DNA of 64,000 bases from 9FT-COMBO-48-23 sp964400675 (GTDB lineage: Bacteria > Chloroflexota > Dehalococcoidia > GIF9 > UBA5629): positions 62,001 to 126,000 of the forward strand of contig CAYNVO010000009.1 of assembly GCA_964400675.1 (NCBI GenBank). Reading direction: 5' to 3'. Shown here one piece after another: positions 1-9,500 of the stretch. The notes beneath the pieces are model-generated. The model did no database searches. It had not been told where the DNA came from and was given only the letters and a program-made list of their open reading frames with translations. Position numbers and translations under genes: made by a program. The first letter of the stretch is position 1. Each line of letters begins with the position of its first letter.

Positions 1-1
1 A

Positions 2-307
2 CACATCAAGTCTAATGGCATTGTACTGGCTAAAGATAATACGCTGCTCGGCATGGGCACGGGACAACCCAACAGGGTAGTCAGCGTCGAGCTTTCCTTA
101 AAGAGAGCCGGCGACGCCGCCAAAGGCAGCGTGCTCGCCTCCGACGCCATGATTCCATTCCCGGACACCGTCGAGGTAGCCGCAAAGGGCGGAGCCACCG
201 CCGTAATCCAAACCGGCGGCTCGGTAAGAGATAAAGAGGTCATCGAGACAGCCGATAAATACAATATGGCTATGGTTCTAACCGGCATACGCCATTTCAG
301 ACACTAG
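2..307 (+). CDS. purH: PurH C-terminal part (AICAR transformylase / IMP cyclohydrolase), cut by the window start
   Basis: Bifunctional purine biosynthesis enzyme that performs the last two steps to IMP. Only the last 101 residues are visible; the frame is open from base 2, so the gene begins outside the window. Recognisable family blocks are SNGIVLAKDN, GTGQPNRVVSVELS, KGSVLASDAMIPFPDTVE, the GGSVRDKEVIE stretch and the terminal GIRHFRH, all belonging to the AICAR transformylase half. The ending matches the normal C-terminus of the family, so the 3' end is intact. A repeat-rich spacer of about 130 bases follows. Confidence 0.95.
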   Translation, partial: HIKSNGIVLAKDNTLLGMGTGQPNRVVSVELSLKRAGDAAKGSVLASDAMIPFPDTVEVAAKGGATAVIQTGGSVRDKEVIETADKYNMAMVLTGIRHFRH

Positions 308-311
308 AATT

Positions 312-420
312 AAGGACACAAATATCCTCTCTCCCCTGGAAGGAGAGAGTTAGAGTGAGGGGGATTATATAGGTTTCATCCTCACCTTGATCTTCTCCCA
401 TCAAGGGGGAGGAGAGCTGT
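312..420. repeat. Dispersed 'CTCTCCCCT..GAGAGGG' spacer repeat
   Basis: Pyrimidine/purine-rich intergenic sequence with two imperfect inverted blocks (CTCTCTCCCCT with AGGAGAGAG; CTTGAT with ATCAAG). Related text occurs near 25010-25060 and 29155-29220, so this is a second family of dispersed spacer repeat, distinct from the CATTCTGAG family. Confidence 0.55.
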
Positions 421-438
421 ATTTTAAAGGAAAGACCA

Positions 439-756
439 ATGCTGATAATCAACAAGGACACCGTCACCGCTACCAGGCAAAAGGTAGCTGACCCTAAAAA
501 AATAAAGCAAGCTGTTCAAGACGTGAAAAAGATGCTGGAGATTAAGGAGACACTCCTGTGGCGGTCTGAGGGGATGGCACCTTGCTGCGGCTCTCTGTGC
601 AATGTATCGGCACATCTCACCCGTGAAGTCAGTATACTGGAAAATACACTGTCGGCACTGGAAAACGGTGATACGGCTCAAGCCGCCGACCTGCTACAAG
701 AATATATCAATGTTTTAGAGGCAAGCTGTGAACCCAGCCAGCCAAACTATTGTTGA
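439..756 (+). CDS. Small uncharacterised helical protein
   Basis: 105 residues, not recognised. It starts with ATG 8 bases after AAAGGAAAG and overlaps the next gene by 29 bases, which suggests translational coupling. The protein is mostly predicted helix, with charged N- and C-terminal parts, and holds a cysteine cluster in the middle (APCCGSLCNV, about residues 47-56) plus two cysteines near the end. No signal peptide or membrane segment is seen. The tight link to the downstream HIT-like gene is the only clue to its role. Confidence 0.65.
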   Translation: MLIINKDTVTATRQKVADPKKIKQAVQDVKKMLEIKETLLWRSEGMAPCCGSLCNVSAHLTREVSILENTLSALENGDTAQAADLLQEYINVLEASCEPSQPNYC

Positions 757-1819
757 CCTCGATATCCTGGTCGAGTCTCTTACCCAAAAATCAAAAGGGC
801 TTTCCCAGCGCATATTTTCGGTCTCCACCACAAAGGGCTGCCTCAAGCCACCTGCCACAATGCTCCCCTGGATCGAGCAGCAGTTCGGCTCGGTGGATAG
901 GGTAACCGAGCAAAAAATCATCAAAGTCACCAACCTGGTCACCTTCGAAGGTTCTATATTCAACTCGCTGCGAGCCCTGCGTCCGCGCCAGTTTGAGGAC
1001 CGGCTCAGAGTCGAAGCCAGGCTTCTCGATAAGGCCAAAGACGACCCGCTAAGCAAACCACTGGAAGATACCCCGGAAGATATTTTCGGCAGAATAAAAG
1101 GCAAGCACTGTATCACCGCCAGCAACATCGCCAAATATGACGGTCTGCACGGCATGATAATCTTCAAAGACTTTAATCCACTTAAGTTCTCCAGAGAGGA
1201 AGTTATCGACTATCTGAATACCGGCTGGAAATGGGCACAGAAAGCCCATGAGTTTGACCCATCAGCCAGGTATTACTTTTTCCTGTGGAACGCACTGAAG
1301 AAAGCCGGCGCCAGCCTGGCTCATGGACATGCCCAGGTGGTACTGGGCAGGGATCGCCATTACGCTAAAATCGAAGCCCTGCGTCAGGCCGCCCTTCAAT
1401 ACAAAGCCAAATATAACTCCGACTATTTCGACGACCTGTACCAGGTTCACCTCGACCTTGGACTGGCTCTGGAAAAGAGCGGAATCAGAATCCTGTCTTA
1501 CTTAACCCCAATCAAGGAGAAGGAGATGATGCTGCTGTCACCAACCTTGAACGACTCATTCAAGAACATTGTCTATGAGGTCTTAGCCTGTTTCCGTGAT
1601 TGCATGCATGTGACCTCCTTCAACGTGGGCATAGCCACACCACCCCTTAATTCCCTGCCCAGGGAATGGGAGGGCTTTCCCATCATCGCCCGCATAGTTG
1701 ACCGCGGCTATCCCTGGGATGGCTCTTCTGATTTCGGCACCATGGAGCTTTACGCCGCCAGCATCATCTCCAGCGACCCGTTCCAGGTAATACGGGAGCT
1801 TAAAGAGGCTTTGGCATAA
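728..1819 (+). CDS. GalT/HIT-superfamily nucleotidyltransferase-like protein
   Basis: 363 residues, GTG start inside the preceding gene. The segment GASLAHGHAQVVLGR (about residues 197-211) carries an HxHxQ triad of the kind used for catalysis in histidine-triad and galactose-1-phosphate uridylyltransferase folds. The length and the upstream 'FEGSIFNSLRALRP' block also fit GalT-like proteins rather than small HIT hydrolases. The substrate cannot be read from the sequence. It could be a sugar-phosphate nucleotidyltransferase or a dinucleotide phosphorylase. It is followed by an intergenic hairpin and then by the aromatic reductase operon on the same strand. Confidence 0.65.
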   Translation: MNPASQTIVDLDILVESLTQKSKGLSQRIFSVSTTKGCLKPPATMLPWIEQQFGSVDRVTEQKIIKVTNLVTFEGSIFNSLRALRPRQFEDRLRVEARLLDKAKDDPLSKPLEDTPEDIFGRIKGKHCITASNIAKYDGLHGMIIFKDFNPLKFSREEVIDYLNTGWKWAQKAHEFDPSARYYFFLWNALKKAGASLAHGHAQVVLGRDRHYAKIEALRQAALQYKAKYNSDYFDDLYQVHLDLGLALEKSGIRILSYLTPIKEKEMMLLSPTLNDSFKNIVYEVLACFRDCMHVTSFNVGIATPPLNSLPREWEGFPIIARIVDRGYPWDGSSDFGTMELYAASIISSDPFQVIRELKEALA

Positions 1820-1825
1820 ATGTAG

Positions 1826-1847
1826 GGACGGGGCTTTAGCCCTGTCC
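1826..1847. repeat. Hairpin repeat after the HIT-like gene
   Basis: GGAC-G-GGGCT-TT-AGCCC-T-GTCC forms a 10-bp stem with one G.U wobble and a two-base loop, just after the stop codon. No T-run follows, so it is either a weak terminator or a mobile palindromic repeat. Confidence 0.5.
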
Positions 1848-2059
1848 GAGACGCTTGTTTATAACTTCGCGGACAGACCTGGGGGTGTGCCCCTGCATGC
1901 GGCGGTCAATTAAACGACACATACTCCTGTCTCATGTTATAATACGGAACCACGCATCGCCGTGCAGATATAATAAAAATCATCGCCCAAAACCTTAATT
2001 GACCAGCACTAAAAAACTCGATTGAATAGCGACCCTGAATTTCAAGGAGGAAACCGACT

Positions 2060-3403
2060 ATGGTTACTGGAGAGAAGAAGAAGGCAATACGCCGCCTGAA
2101 ATCGATGTATCCGCTTCGAGCCAAGGTAAACGAGTCATACCTCAAGGGCACTGAAGCCTTGAAATCAGGCAAACCCGTGGTCTGGGGTATGCTGAATTAT
2201 TACTATGGTGATTCGGTACTAAAGGCAATGGACGTAGAAGTGGTCTACCCCGAGAACTACGGCGCTGCCCTGGCAGCCTTCGGAGTCGCTCAGAAATACC
2301 TGGACATAGCTGATGCCGATGGCTACCCTACGCACCTGTGTGGCTATAGCCGGGCTAATATCGGCTATGCATCCAGGATGATGAAGGAGTTGGGAGGTGA
2401 AATACCACCGGATGCTCCACTGGGCGGCATGCCCAAACCGGTATTCCTCATGGCATCAACTGCTGTATGTGATGCCAGGTACAAGTGGTTTCAGGCGCTG
2501 GGGCAGTACATGGATGCACCGGTATGGACATTTGAAGCCCCGGTACCCGGTCTGAAAGAATTCTTCATGGAAGGTTCCTATGAGCGAATGGTTGAGATGG
2601 GAGTCACGCATCTCAGGGATTTCATTACCTTCGTGGAACGCATCGTGGGCAAGAAAATGGACTGGGCCAAATTCAGCGAAACAGTCGACTTGATTGTGGA
2701 GATAAACCGCGTGTTGCACGAGACCAGCGAATTACGCAAAGCGAAGCCATGCCCTATGCACAGCAGAGATTTCTGGAGCGCTATGACCCCGGCACTAATG
2801 CTGATGGGTGATATCAAGGACTCTCTGAAATGTTACTACGACCTGTATAACGAAGTGAAAGAGCTGGCGGATAACCACATGGGAGCTATTGAGAATGAGA
2901 AGTATCGCATGGTATTCGCCGAGCTCCCGCCCTGGCATAGCCTGTCATTTTTCGATAGATTGGCGGAGAGGGGTTGGAACTTCGTTATTGAAAGCGTCGG
3001 CTATCATCCGCCTATTCCCCTGGACCTGAGCGGTGTCAAAGACCCCGTGGAGAAAATCACCAGGTTCAACCTCCAGAAATTCCTCGGCTTATATACGGAC
3101 GCCAAGGAGCATAATGTTACCGAGGGCGCCCTTGCCTATCCTTATTTAAAGTTTGTTCGCGAATGGAGATGCGATGGGGCACTTCTCCACCCACTCATCA
3201 GTTGCCGCAGCGCCTCCACACATCTACCCTACGTGGCTAACATGCTGATGGAGCTGGTGAAAGTGCCTTCGCTAACAATCGAAGGGGATATCGTAGACCT
3301 CAGGCTATTTGACATGGAGGACGCCTTAGCCAAGGCAGAGCCATTCGAGGAAACCATGGAGCACTACCGGCAGGTCAGGAAACAGGAAGGCCTGGACTGG
3401 TAA
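2060..3403 (+). CDS. Benzoyl-CoA reductase subunit B/O-like (2-hydroxyacyl-CoA dehydratase family)
   Basis: 447 residues; ATG preceded by AAGGAGG at good distance. It belongs to the HgdB/BcrB/BzdO family, whose members hold an Fe-S cluster and carry out low-potential electron transfer to an aryl- or enoyl-CoA. Visible family blocks are VVWGMLNYYYGDSVLKAM, the 'LCGYSRANIGYASRM' cysteine block (about residue 94) and a C-terminal 'LKFVREWRCDGALLHPLISCR' region of which the two cysteines are typical. Length fits the larger catalytic subunit (BcrB/BzdO, about 430). It is first in a four-gene operon with the smaller catalytic subunit and two ATPase activators. A 2-hydroxyacyl-CoA dehydratase remains possible, but two different activators argue for a benzoyl-CoA reductase. 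Confidence 0.8.
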   Translation: MVTGEKKKAIRRLKSMYPLRAKVNESYLKGTEALKSGKPVVWGMLNYYYGDSVLKAMDVEVVYPENYGAALAAFGVAQKYLDIADADGYPTHLCGYSRANIGYASRMMKELGGEIPPDAPLGGMPKPVFLMASTAVCDARYKWFQALGQYMDAPVWTFEAPVPGLKEFFMEGSYERMVEMGVTHLRDFITFVERIVGKKMDWAKFSETVDLIVEINRVLHETSELRKAKPCPMHSRDFWSAMTPALMLMGDIKDSLKCYYDLYNEVKELADNHMGAIENEKYRMVFAELPPWHSLSFFDRLAERGWNFVIESVGYHPPIPLDLSGVKDPVEKITRFNLQKFLGLYTDAKEHNVTEGALAYPYLKFVREWRCDGALLHPLISCRSASTHLPYVANMLMELVKVPSLTIEGDIVDLRLFDMEDALAKAEPFEETMEHYRQVRKQEGLDW

Positions 3404-3439
3404 TGACACAAATAATCCGTATTTAGAGAGGTTTCAGCG

Positions 3440-4606
3440 ATGTTAGACAAAAGCACAGGACTTAGCAAAGCCCAGGAGATTTACTTGAACCGGCCACAGC
3501 GAGCCAGGGAGCTCAAGGCTGCTGGTAAAACGATAATAGGCTATCCCTGTGCCTATGTCCCCCTGGAGATGCTCACCGCTCTTGACCTGGTGCCATATCG
3601 AATATACGGCAGCATCAAAGAGCCTATCACCGATGCAGACAGGGCCTTGCCTACCTCATTCTGTCCCTTTATCCGCAGCTGTATCGACCGCTCCTTAAAA
3701 GGCAAGGACGACTTTGTGGACGGGCTGGTCACGGTGCATTCATGTGACCCGCAACATAGAACTGCCCACGTCTGGGAATCCTACGTTAAATATTCATATA
3801 CCCACTTCATAGATATGCCTGGCACTGTTCGCGCCGACTCACTGGAATACTTCAAGGGTCAGCTGGACGACTTCAAGAAAACACTGGAGGCTTTCACCAG
3901 CAAAAAGCTGTCGCCTGATAAATTAAAGGCAGCTATCAGATATCATAACCAGCAGCGAGCCCTGGTAAAAGAACTATACCAGCTAACCAAACCGAGTCCG
4001 CCGCTGGTCTCGGGAGCTGAAATTCTACAGGTAATAAAGGCATTGATGAGCCTGCCCGTCACCGAGGGGAACGAGCTATTGACCCAGGTCATAAACGAGG
4101 TGAAAAGTCGCCAGGATGGGCCGGCTAAAAAACCAGCGCGCCTCTTAGTCTGGAGCAGCACTTCAGATGATGTTGACATTATGCAAATATTTGAATCCGA
4201 GGCAAATGTAGTCATGGATGATAGCTGCGGCGGCTTCAGACCTTTCAGGGCTGAGTTAAAGCTAACTGATGACCCCATAGACGAACTGGCTGATTACTAT
4301 CTAAACGAGATAACCTGTGCCCGCACCTTCAGGCAGGCTACACTGGGCGAGACCACAAAGGACTACGCCAGGGACTTGCAGAGCCGCTTCGGCTACTTTA
4401 AAGGCATCGCTAAAGACTGGAAAATCAACGGAGCCATACTGTTTCTGGTCAGGTATTGCGACCCCTTTGCCTTTGAAATGCCTGCGCTCAAGGATTACCT
4501 GGAGGGAATCAGCGTTCCCAGCATATATATAGAATATGATTACACCATAGGAGCTTTAGCCCCCATAAGAACCAGGGTTGAAGCTTTCCTTGAGACCATT
4601 AGCTAA
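3440..4606 (+). CDS. Benzoyl-CoA reductase subunit C/N-like (2-hydroxyacyl-CoA dehydratase family)
   Basis: 388 residues, 36 bases after the B/O-like gene, with AGAGAGG upstream of ATG. Same superfamily as its neighbour but the shorter paralogue (BcrC/BzdN length about 380). Cysteine blocks seen are GYPCAYVPLEML (about residue 36), SFCPFIRSCIDRSLKGKDDF (about 74-93), TVHSCDPQHRTAHVWES and the later MDDSCGGFRPF. These match the pattern of catalytic-subunit cluster ligands and the acyl-CoA site. The two subunits are expected to form the heterodimer that reduces the ring. Specificity (benzoyl-CoA, 3-hydroxybenzoyl-CoA or another aryl-CoA) cannot be told from sequence alone. Confidence 0.8.
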   Translation: MLDKSTGLSKAQEIYLNRPQRARELKAAGKTIIGYPCAYVPLEMLTALDLVPYRIYGSIKEPITDADRALPTSFCPFIRSCIDRSLKGKDDFVDGLVTVHSCDPQHRTAHVWESYVKYSYTHFIDMPGTVRADSLEYFKGQLDDFKKTLEAFTSKKLSPDKLKAAIRYHNQQRALVKELYQLTKPSPPLVSGAEILQVIKALMSLPVTEGNELLTQVINEVKSRQDGPAKKPARLLVWSSTSDDVDIMQIFESEANVVMDDSCGGFRPFRAELKLTDDPIDELADYYLNEITCARTFRQATLGETTKDYARDLQSRFGYFKGIAKDWKINGAILFLVRYCDPFAFEMPALKDYLEGISVPSIYIEYDYTIGALAPIRTRVEAFLETIS

Positions 4607-4623
4607 AGAAATCAGAGGTCCGA

Positions 4624-5475
4624 TTGTACTTCGCCGGTATCGATATAGGTTCCACCATGACCAAAGCCGTGCTCATGGACACTAACGGCACGATTTTGTC
4701 TGTCATCAAAGGCCCAACAGGCCCAGAACACCGCCAGCTCGCCAACGAGGTTATGAGAATGGCGCTGGAACAAGCCAGCGTGCCGCTTGAACAGGTCGCC
4801 TACATCGTGGCTACGGGCTACGGACGGCTGAACGTTCCCTTCGCCGACCGCCAGATAACAGAGCTTTCCTGCCATGCCAGGGGCGTATCCAGTTTATTCC
4901 CCAATGTCAGAACTGCCATTGATATAGGCGGTCAGGACGCCAAGTGCATGAAAATTCATAACGGCAAGCTGGTAGATTTCGTTATGAACGACAAATGCGC
5001 CGCCGGAACGGGCAGGTTTCTTGAAGTCATCGCCGCCACGCTGGGCATAAAGCTTGAAGACCTGGGAACTCTATCTCTCAAATCCACCAAAAAGGTAGCC
5101 ATTAGCAACTTTTGTACCATCTTTGCCCAGCAAGAGATAGTGGCCCGGCTGTCTGAGGGAGAGAAAGCAGAGGACATTATAGCCGGCATGCATGATGCCC
5201 TGGCCAGCCGTGTGGCAGCGCTGGCGCACAGGCTCAGGGTAGAGCCGGACGTGGTGATTACCGGCGGCGTAGCCAGGAACAGCGGCATGGTCAAAGCGAT
5301 GAAGGAAAGCCTGAACTGCGAAATCCTCGTTCCCCAGGACCCCCTGATTACCGGTGCCATGGGTGCCGCCATACTGGCAAAAGAAACCTATATGAAAGCA
5401 ACAGCAGAAGGCAAGCCAGTACCAACAAAGCCACGTCGTCTGGAAAAAGCTACTTTCTTCGAGGAGAAAAACTGA
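4624..5475 (+). CDS. ATPase activator subunit of benzoyl-CoA reductase (BzdQ/BcrA-like)
   Basis: 283 residues, TTG start after CAGAGG. ASKHA-fold ATPase of the BadF/BadG/BcrA/BcrD/HgdC family, which couples ATP hydrolysis to delivery of a very low-potential electron. Phosphate-1 loop DIGSTMTK (residues 7-14), phosphate-2 loop DIGGQDAK (100-107) and adenosine motif ITGGVARNSG are intact. The inter-subunit [4Fe-4S] cysteines are C125 (NDKCAAGTGRF) and C164 (SNFCTIFAQQE), with the same spacing as in HgdC. The short length fits the Azoarcus-type BzdQ better than the longer Thauera BcrA. It is directly followed, with no gap, by a diverged second ATPase. Confidence 0.85.
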   Translation: MYFAGIDIGSTMTKAVLMDTNGTILSVIKGPTGPEHRQLANEVMRMALEQASVPLEQVAYIVATGYGRLNVPFADRQITELSCHARGVSSLFPNVRTAIDIGGQDAKCMKIHNGKLVDFVMNDKCAAGTGRFLEVIAATLGIKLEDLGTLSLKSTKKVAISNFCTIFAQQEIVARLSEGEKAEDIIAGMHDALASRVAALAHRLRVEPDVVITGGVARNSGMVKAMKESLNCEILVPQDPLITGAMGAAILAKETYMKATAEGKPVPTKPRRLEKATFFEEKN

Positions 5476-6258
5476 ATGGCATGGTTCATTGGCATAGACA
5501 TCGGCTCCTTATACGGCAAAGGAGTCATAACCAAGGATGGCAAGCTCTTCGCTCACCACATAGTCCTCTCCGGAATCAATTACCGCGTCACCGCTGAGAA
5601 TATAAGGCAGGAGCTGACAATGAAAGCGAACATCAAACCGGATGACGTTACCAATACGGTAGCCACCGGCTCCGGTGCCGCCAACGTCTACTTTGCCAGC
5701 CAGAAAACCAGCGACATAGTCTGCACCGCCAGGGGCATAAACAGCATCTTCCCACAGGTCAGGACGGTAATCGACGTAGCAGCACAATCAACCAAGGTGA
5801 TGCGCATAGATGCCCAGGGGCTGGTGACCAACTTCACCGTAAGTGAAAAATGCGCCGCCGGCAGCGGTCGCTTTGTGGAAGTTATCGCCAACGTCCTGAG
5901 AATAGACTTAAAAGATTTCGGCATGCTCTCGCTCAAGTCCAGGAACCCAGTCTCTTTCAGCACCGGCTGCGCTGTATTCGGCGAATCAGAGGCAATCACC
6001 AGGGTTGCTGAAGGCATATCTAAAGAAGACATAGCCGCCGGGGTCAACCATGCTTTGGCCAGCAAGATTTCCTCACTGGTCAAGAAGATTAAGCTGGAAG
6101 AGCCGTGCGTTATCTGCGGCGGTGGTGCCCTCAACACCGGCCTGATCAAAACCCTGGAACAAGAGATGAATATAAAACTCCTCGTGCCCCCCCATCCGCA
6201 AATCATCACCGCACTCGGCGCTGCCGTAACCGCCAGAGCCTCAAACCAAAGCTTGTAG
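5476..6258 (+). CDS. Second ATPase subunit of benzoyl-CoA reductase (BzdP/BcrD-like)
   Basis: 260 residues; ATG immediately after the previous stop, with GAGGAG upstream. Same ASKHA family. The cluster cysteines C126 (SEKCAAGSGRF) and C165 (STGCAVFGE) are kept. The phosphate loops are diverged: DIGSLYGK instead of DIGSTxTK, and DVAAQSTK instead of DIGGQDAK. As I remember it, BcrD is also degenerate at the second loop, so this is the expected D/P partner rather than a duplicated activator. A heterodimer of two different ATPases is a hallmark of class I benzoyl-CoA reductases; hydroxyacyl-CoA dehydratases use a homodimer. Confidence 0.82.
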   Translation: MAWFIGIDIGSLYGKGVITKDGKLFAHHIVLSGINYRVTAENIRQELTMKANIKPDDVTNTVATGSGAANVYFASQKTSDIVCTARGINSIFPQVRTVIDVAAQSTKVMRIDAQGLVTNFTVSEKCAAGSGRFVEVIANVLRIDLKDFGMLSLKSRNPVSFSTGCAVFGESEAITRVAEGISKEDIAAGVNHALASKISSLVKKIKLEEPCVICGGGALNTGLIKTLEQEMNIKLLVPPHPQIITALGAAVTARASNQSL

Positions 6259-6537
6259 ACTCGACCCTTTAGGGTCATGTCCTATTTAAGTTAAAAATGC
6301 GCGTTGTCCTTATATAGACCATCTTGAGACCCTTCGCTATCGCTCAGGGTGACAATGACGAAACTGTCATTCTGAGCGGAGCGCAAGCGGAGTCGAAGAA
6401 TCTCTGCCAGGAGTATGTAATGTAAACATATTTTGCCAATTACCACTAGTCTCGCTGCTACGGGTGATGGTGAAAACAGCATGTAGATGCGACCTTTTAA
6501 GGTCGCATCGGGCAGGGATTGAGCGGGACTCTGGACT
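6259..6537. repeat. Repeat-rich spacer with two hairpins
   Basis: Between the convergent reductase operon and restriction gene. GACCC-TTTA-GGGTC lies right after the operon. An 11-bp perfect stem GATGCGACCTT-TT-AAGGTCGCATC lies at 6486-6509. CATTCTGAG-type dispersed repeats fill 6325-6405. Neither hairpin has a T-run, so termination is possible but not certain. Confidence 0.6.
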
Positions 6538-9500
6538 TCACAAATCCATCGGCGCAGTTTCCCTCTCAACCTCTGGATACAAAGCGTCAATATCCTGCTG
6601 GACTTCCATCGTCCTCTTCAAGGCAGTGACGACCCTGCAATAATGCCTGATGTCATCGGGAGATAAAGTTCTGCCCTTTCTGTCTTTAAGCCATTTCTCA
6701 GCGACTTTATAACCGCCGATTTGATATTCCCAGATCTCCCCTTCCACGCCTTCAAAATACTGTGACTTGTTGATGTAGATTCGCTTCTCTTCCCGCTTAC
6801 AATTTGGTTTCTCCACCTTGCAATCGCCGCTACCCTGCAATCTGGCTATGGGATTATCCAACTCTACCGATTTCATAAGATGTAAATCAGCCAGCCTCTT
6901 GCCGTGTTCGCCGATTTTAAGGAACAGGTCATAATCCTTGGTGAAGGGCACACGGGGAAAATCTGCCTTCAGAAACTCGGCATACTTGCTGCGGTAAGTG
7001 TTGGCATAAAGAACGCCGTAAATATAATAGAATATTGCATCCGGTGTCGGCTCCTTAGCATAAACCTCGGCTAGAGCCTTGACCAGCTTGGGATTAAGAT
7101 TCGGCTGCCTCTCGCCTGACTCCAGATGGCTGAACATGTCCTTTTTGTCAGTATCAGGATGGAGGTAGAGAGGAAACAAGTAAGTTCGCTCTTTGGTTTC
7201 TAAAGACACAGTGCAGTCATTGATGATATTGCATGTACACAGAACATGACGAAAACCACCATTAACCTCTCTATTTGTGCAAAGACCCAAATTATCTTGC
7301 ATCATATGGCGCATGATTTCAGGGCGAGGCCAGTCAACCATTTTGGTGGTATAGTAGATATCTCTGATATCAAAGGGGCGGTAAAGTATTCTAGCGAAAT
7401 GTTTATCCCACTTTTCGTCTTTCGCCAATTCTTTTCGTGCCTTAGCCAACTTCCATCCTCTTGTATCACTCAATTTGAAACCCTGCTTTATTACTTCATC
7501 TGACAGCGATAGATCCCTAAACATGGCAATGCGCCTTTTTAGAGTATCCACATCAAAATCAATAACAAATTTATCCCTTGCTGTAACAATGCCTGTTACA
7601 TTGATGGGGAATACATCAGTAATTCTACAGAACTTGCTGTATAGCTCTCGATGAGCTTCTACCTTGGGAACAAAGAAGTAATAAGGGCTGTTCGGTTGCA
7701 GTTGCTTCCATTCAGTTGTTTTAATATCATTGTCTAAAAGCCAGCTTTCCTTGAGTTCGCGCAAACCCCAGCGCTCATGGTGGAATACCTTTTTCTCCAA
7801 GCCTTTCTTCTTGATAAATAGAGCGATGGCAACCCCCTGACGGATATCGAAAACATTCTTATCTTTAGAGCCATCGGGGCACTTCTTCCGGATATAGCCG
7901 TGAAGATCAAGCACATAGATTTCATCGAAGCTCTGCATTAAGGACTGCCTCATGCCGCGGAATGTCGGGTTGTCCAGATAGCCGTGGTTGGTAATAAAGC
8001 CTAAGACGCCTTCGCCGGCAGCATCGAGCTTCCACTGGGCGAAGCGGATGAACTTGACATAGTCATCCTGAAGCCAATGCTTCCTTTCACCAAACCATTG
8101 GCCATCTACTATCTTATAGTCCTCTATCAACTCACCTATCCAGGTTTTTTGTTTTGTCTCCATCTTCTTTTTTGCCCTTTTCATTTGGGGAACTAATTTA
8201 TAGCAGCCGCTATCTTCATCGGGCTGGATTCGATAACCAGTTATATACATGTTATCTTTATTGAAAGTCATCAGCTTCTCGCTCGCATTTGCCGATATTC
8301 CCGAATACGGTGGATTGCCCAGGACGACAAGGATGGGCGTCTCTTTTTTGACCCTGCCGGCAAGGTGCGATTCCTCAGCCAATGATGACATACCGGGAAG
8401 CGCTGTCTGCTCCAGCTCCTCCATCTCCAGAGTATTGGTGAGATACAACTTGAAGCGCTCGTCTTTTTGCAGCTTGTAGCCCAGCTCTTCCAGCAGAAAC
8501 GACATCTTCAAGTGACCCACAGCGTAGGGAGCCATCATCAGCTCAAAGGCATAGAAATCTTTCAGGATATGGTCTTCGATGAATTCGTGTTTGCCGCCTT
8601 CACCATATTTATTGATAAACTCCTGAACTGCCAGCTTGCTGGCTTCAGCCAGGAAGGTCAACGTGCCCGCCGCCGGGTCAAGCACGGTGACCGAGCCAGA
8701 AGCCAGCCCGTCTGACCTGCCAAATCTCTCCTTGAGCAGAATATTCAATGAGCGGACAATATAGGAGACCACCGCTTCTGGCGTGTAGTAAACACCTCGC
8801 CTTTCTCTCTCTTTTGGGTCATATTCCGCCAGAAAGGTCTCGTAGAAATGGACAATCGGGTCGCTGCCCTTACCCTCATGATAGAACTGGTGCAGTATGT
8901 TATTGACATCAGCCACTGCCAGGACTGCAGATATATCATCCACCATCCATTCCATTTGCTGAGGCAGGTCTCCCAACGATATGAATTTGAAAACATCCCG
9001 CAGAATACCTATGGTTTCTGGAATATAATCATAAGCTAATTTACGGTTAAAGCCGTTTTCGCATCTGGTACGGGCGGCGAAAAGCCCGTAGGTAACCGTC
9101 TGAGCATATAAATCGGCGAAGGCTTCCTTGGTTAAGCCGCCGATAAGGTATTTTTGAAAAGCCTCATAGAAGCCGAGGATAAAGCCTGTCCCTTTCTCCT
9201 CCTCCTCACGCAGCTCCTCTATAACCACCTGCTCCTTCAAGAACCTTGTTCTCTTCGCCAGCTCTACGGCTAAAGATTTCGCTGAATACGTTCTGGGCAA
9301 CGAGAAGGCAAAAAACTGCTCCAGGAGCTTTAATAACTTATCCTGGTTTTCAATCGGCGGGATAGTTCTCAGTTGATGCAGAACAAAAGGCCTCCCGATG
9401 AAGACTTTATCAACCAACTGCCCGTCGCGGTAGCGCCTGAACTCAAAGAGGTTGGTTAAAATAAGATTTGGAAATATACTTCGATAGCGCTTTAGCTGGT

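Noticed and set aside
1826..1847. Rho-independent terminator after the HIT-like gene
   Set aside because: The stem is good but there is no T-run; kept as a hairpin repeat.
4956..5372. Minus-strand frame opposite the BzdQ-like gene
   Set aside because: Ser/Pro-rich shadow translation; the plus-strand frame holds all catalytic motifs.
5688..6278. Long minus-strand frame (196 codons) opposite the second reductase ATPase
   Set aside because: Antisense shadow of a gene with clear family motifs; no ribosome binding site and no recognisable protein features.
6291..6590. Minus-strand frame of 99 codons
   Set aside because: Consists largely of translated dispersed repeat plus the antisense end of the restriction gene.
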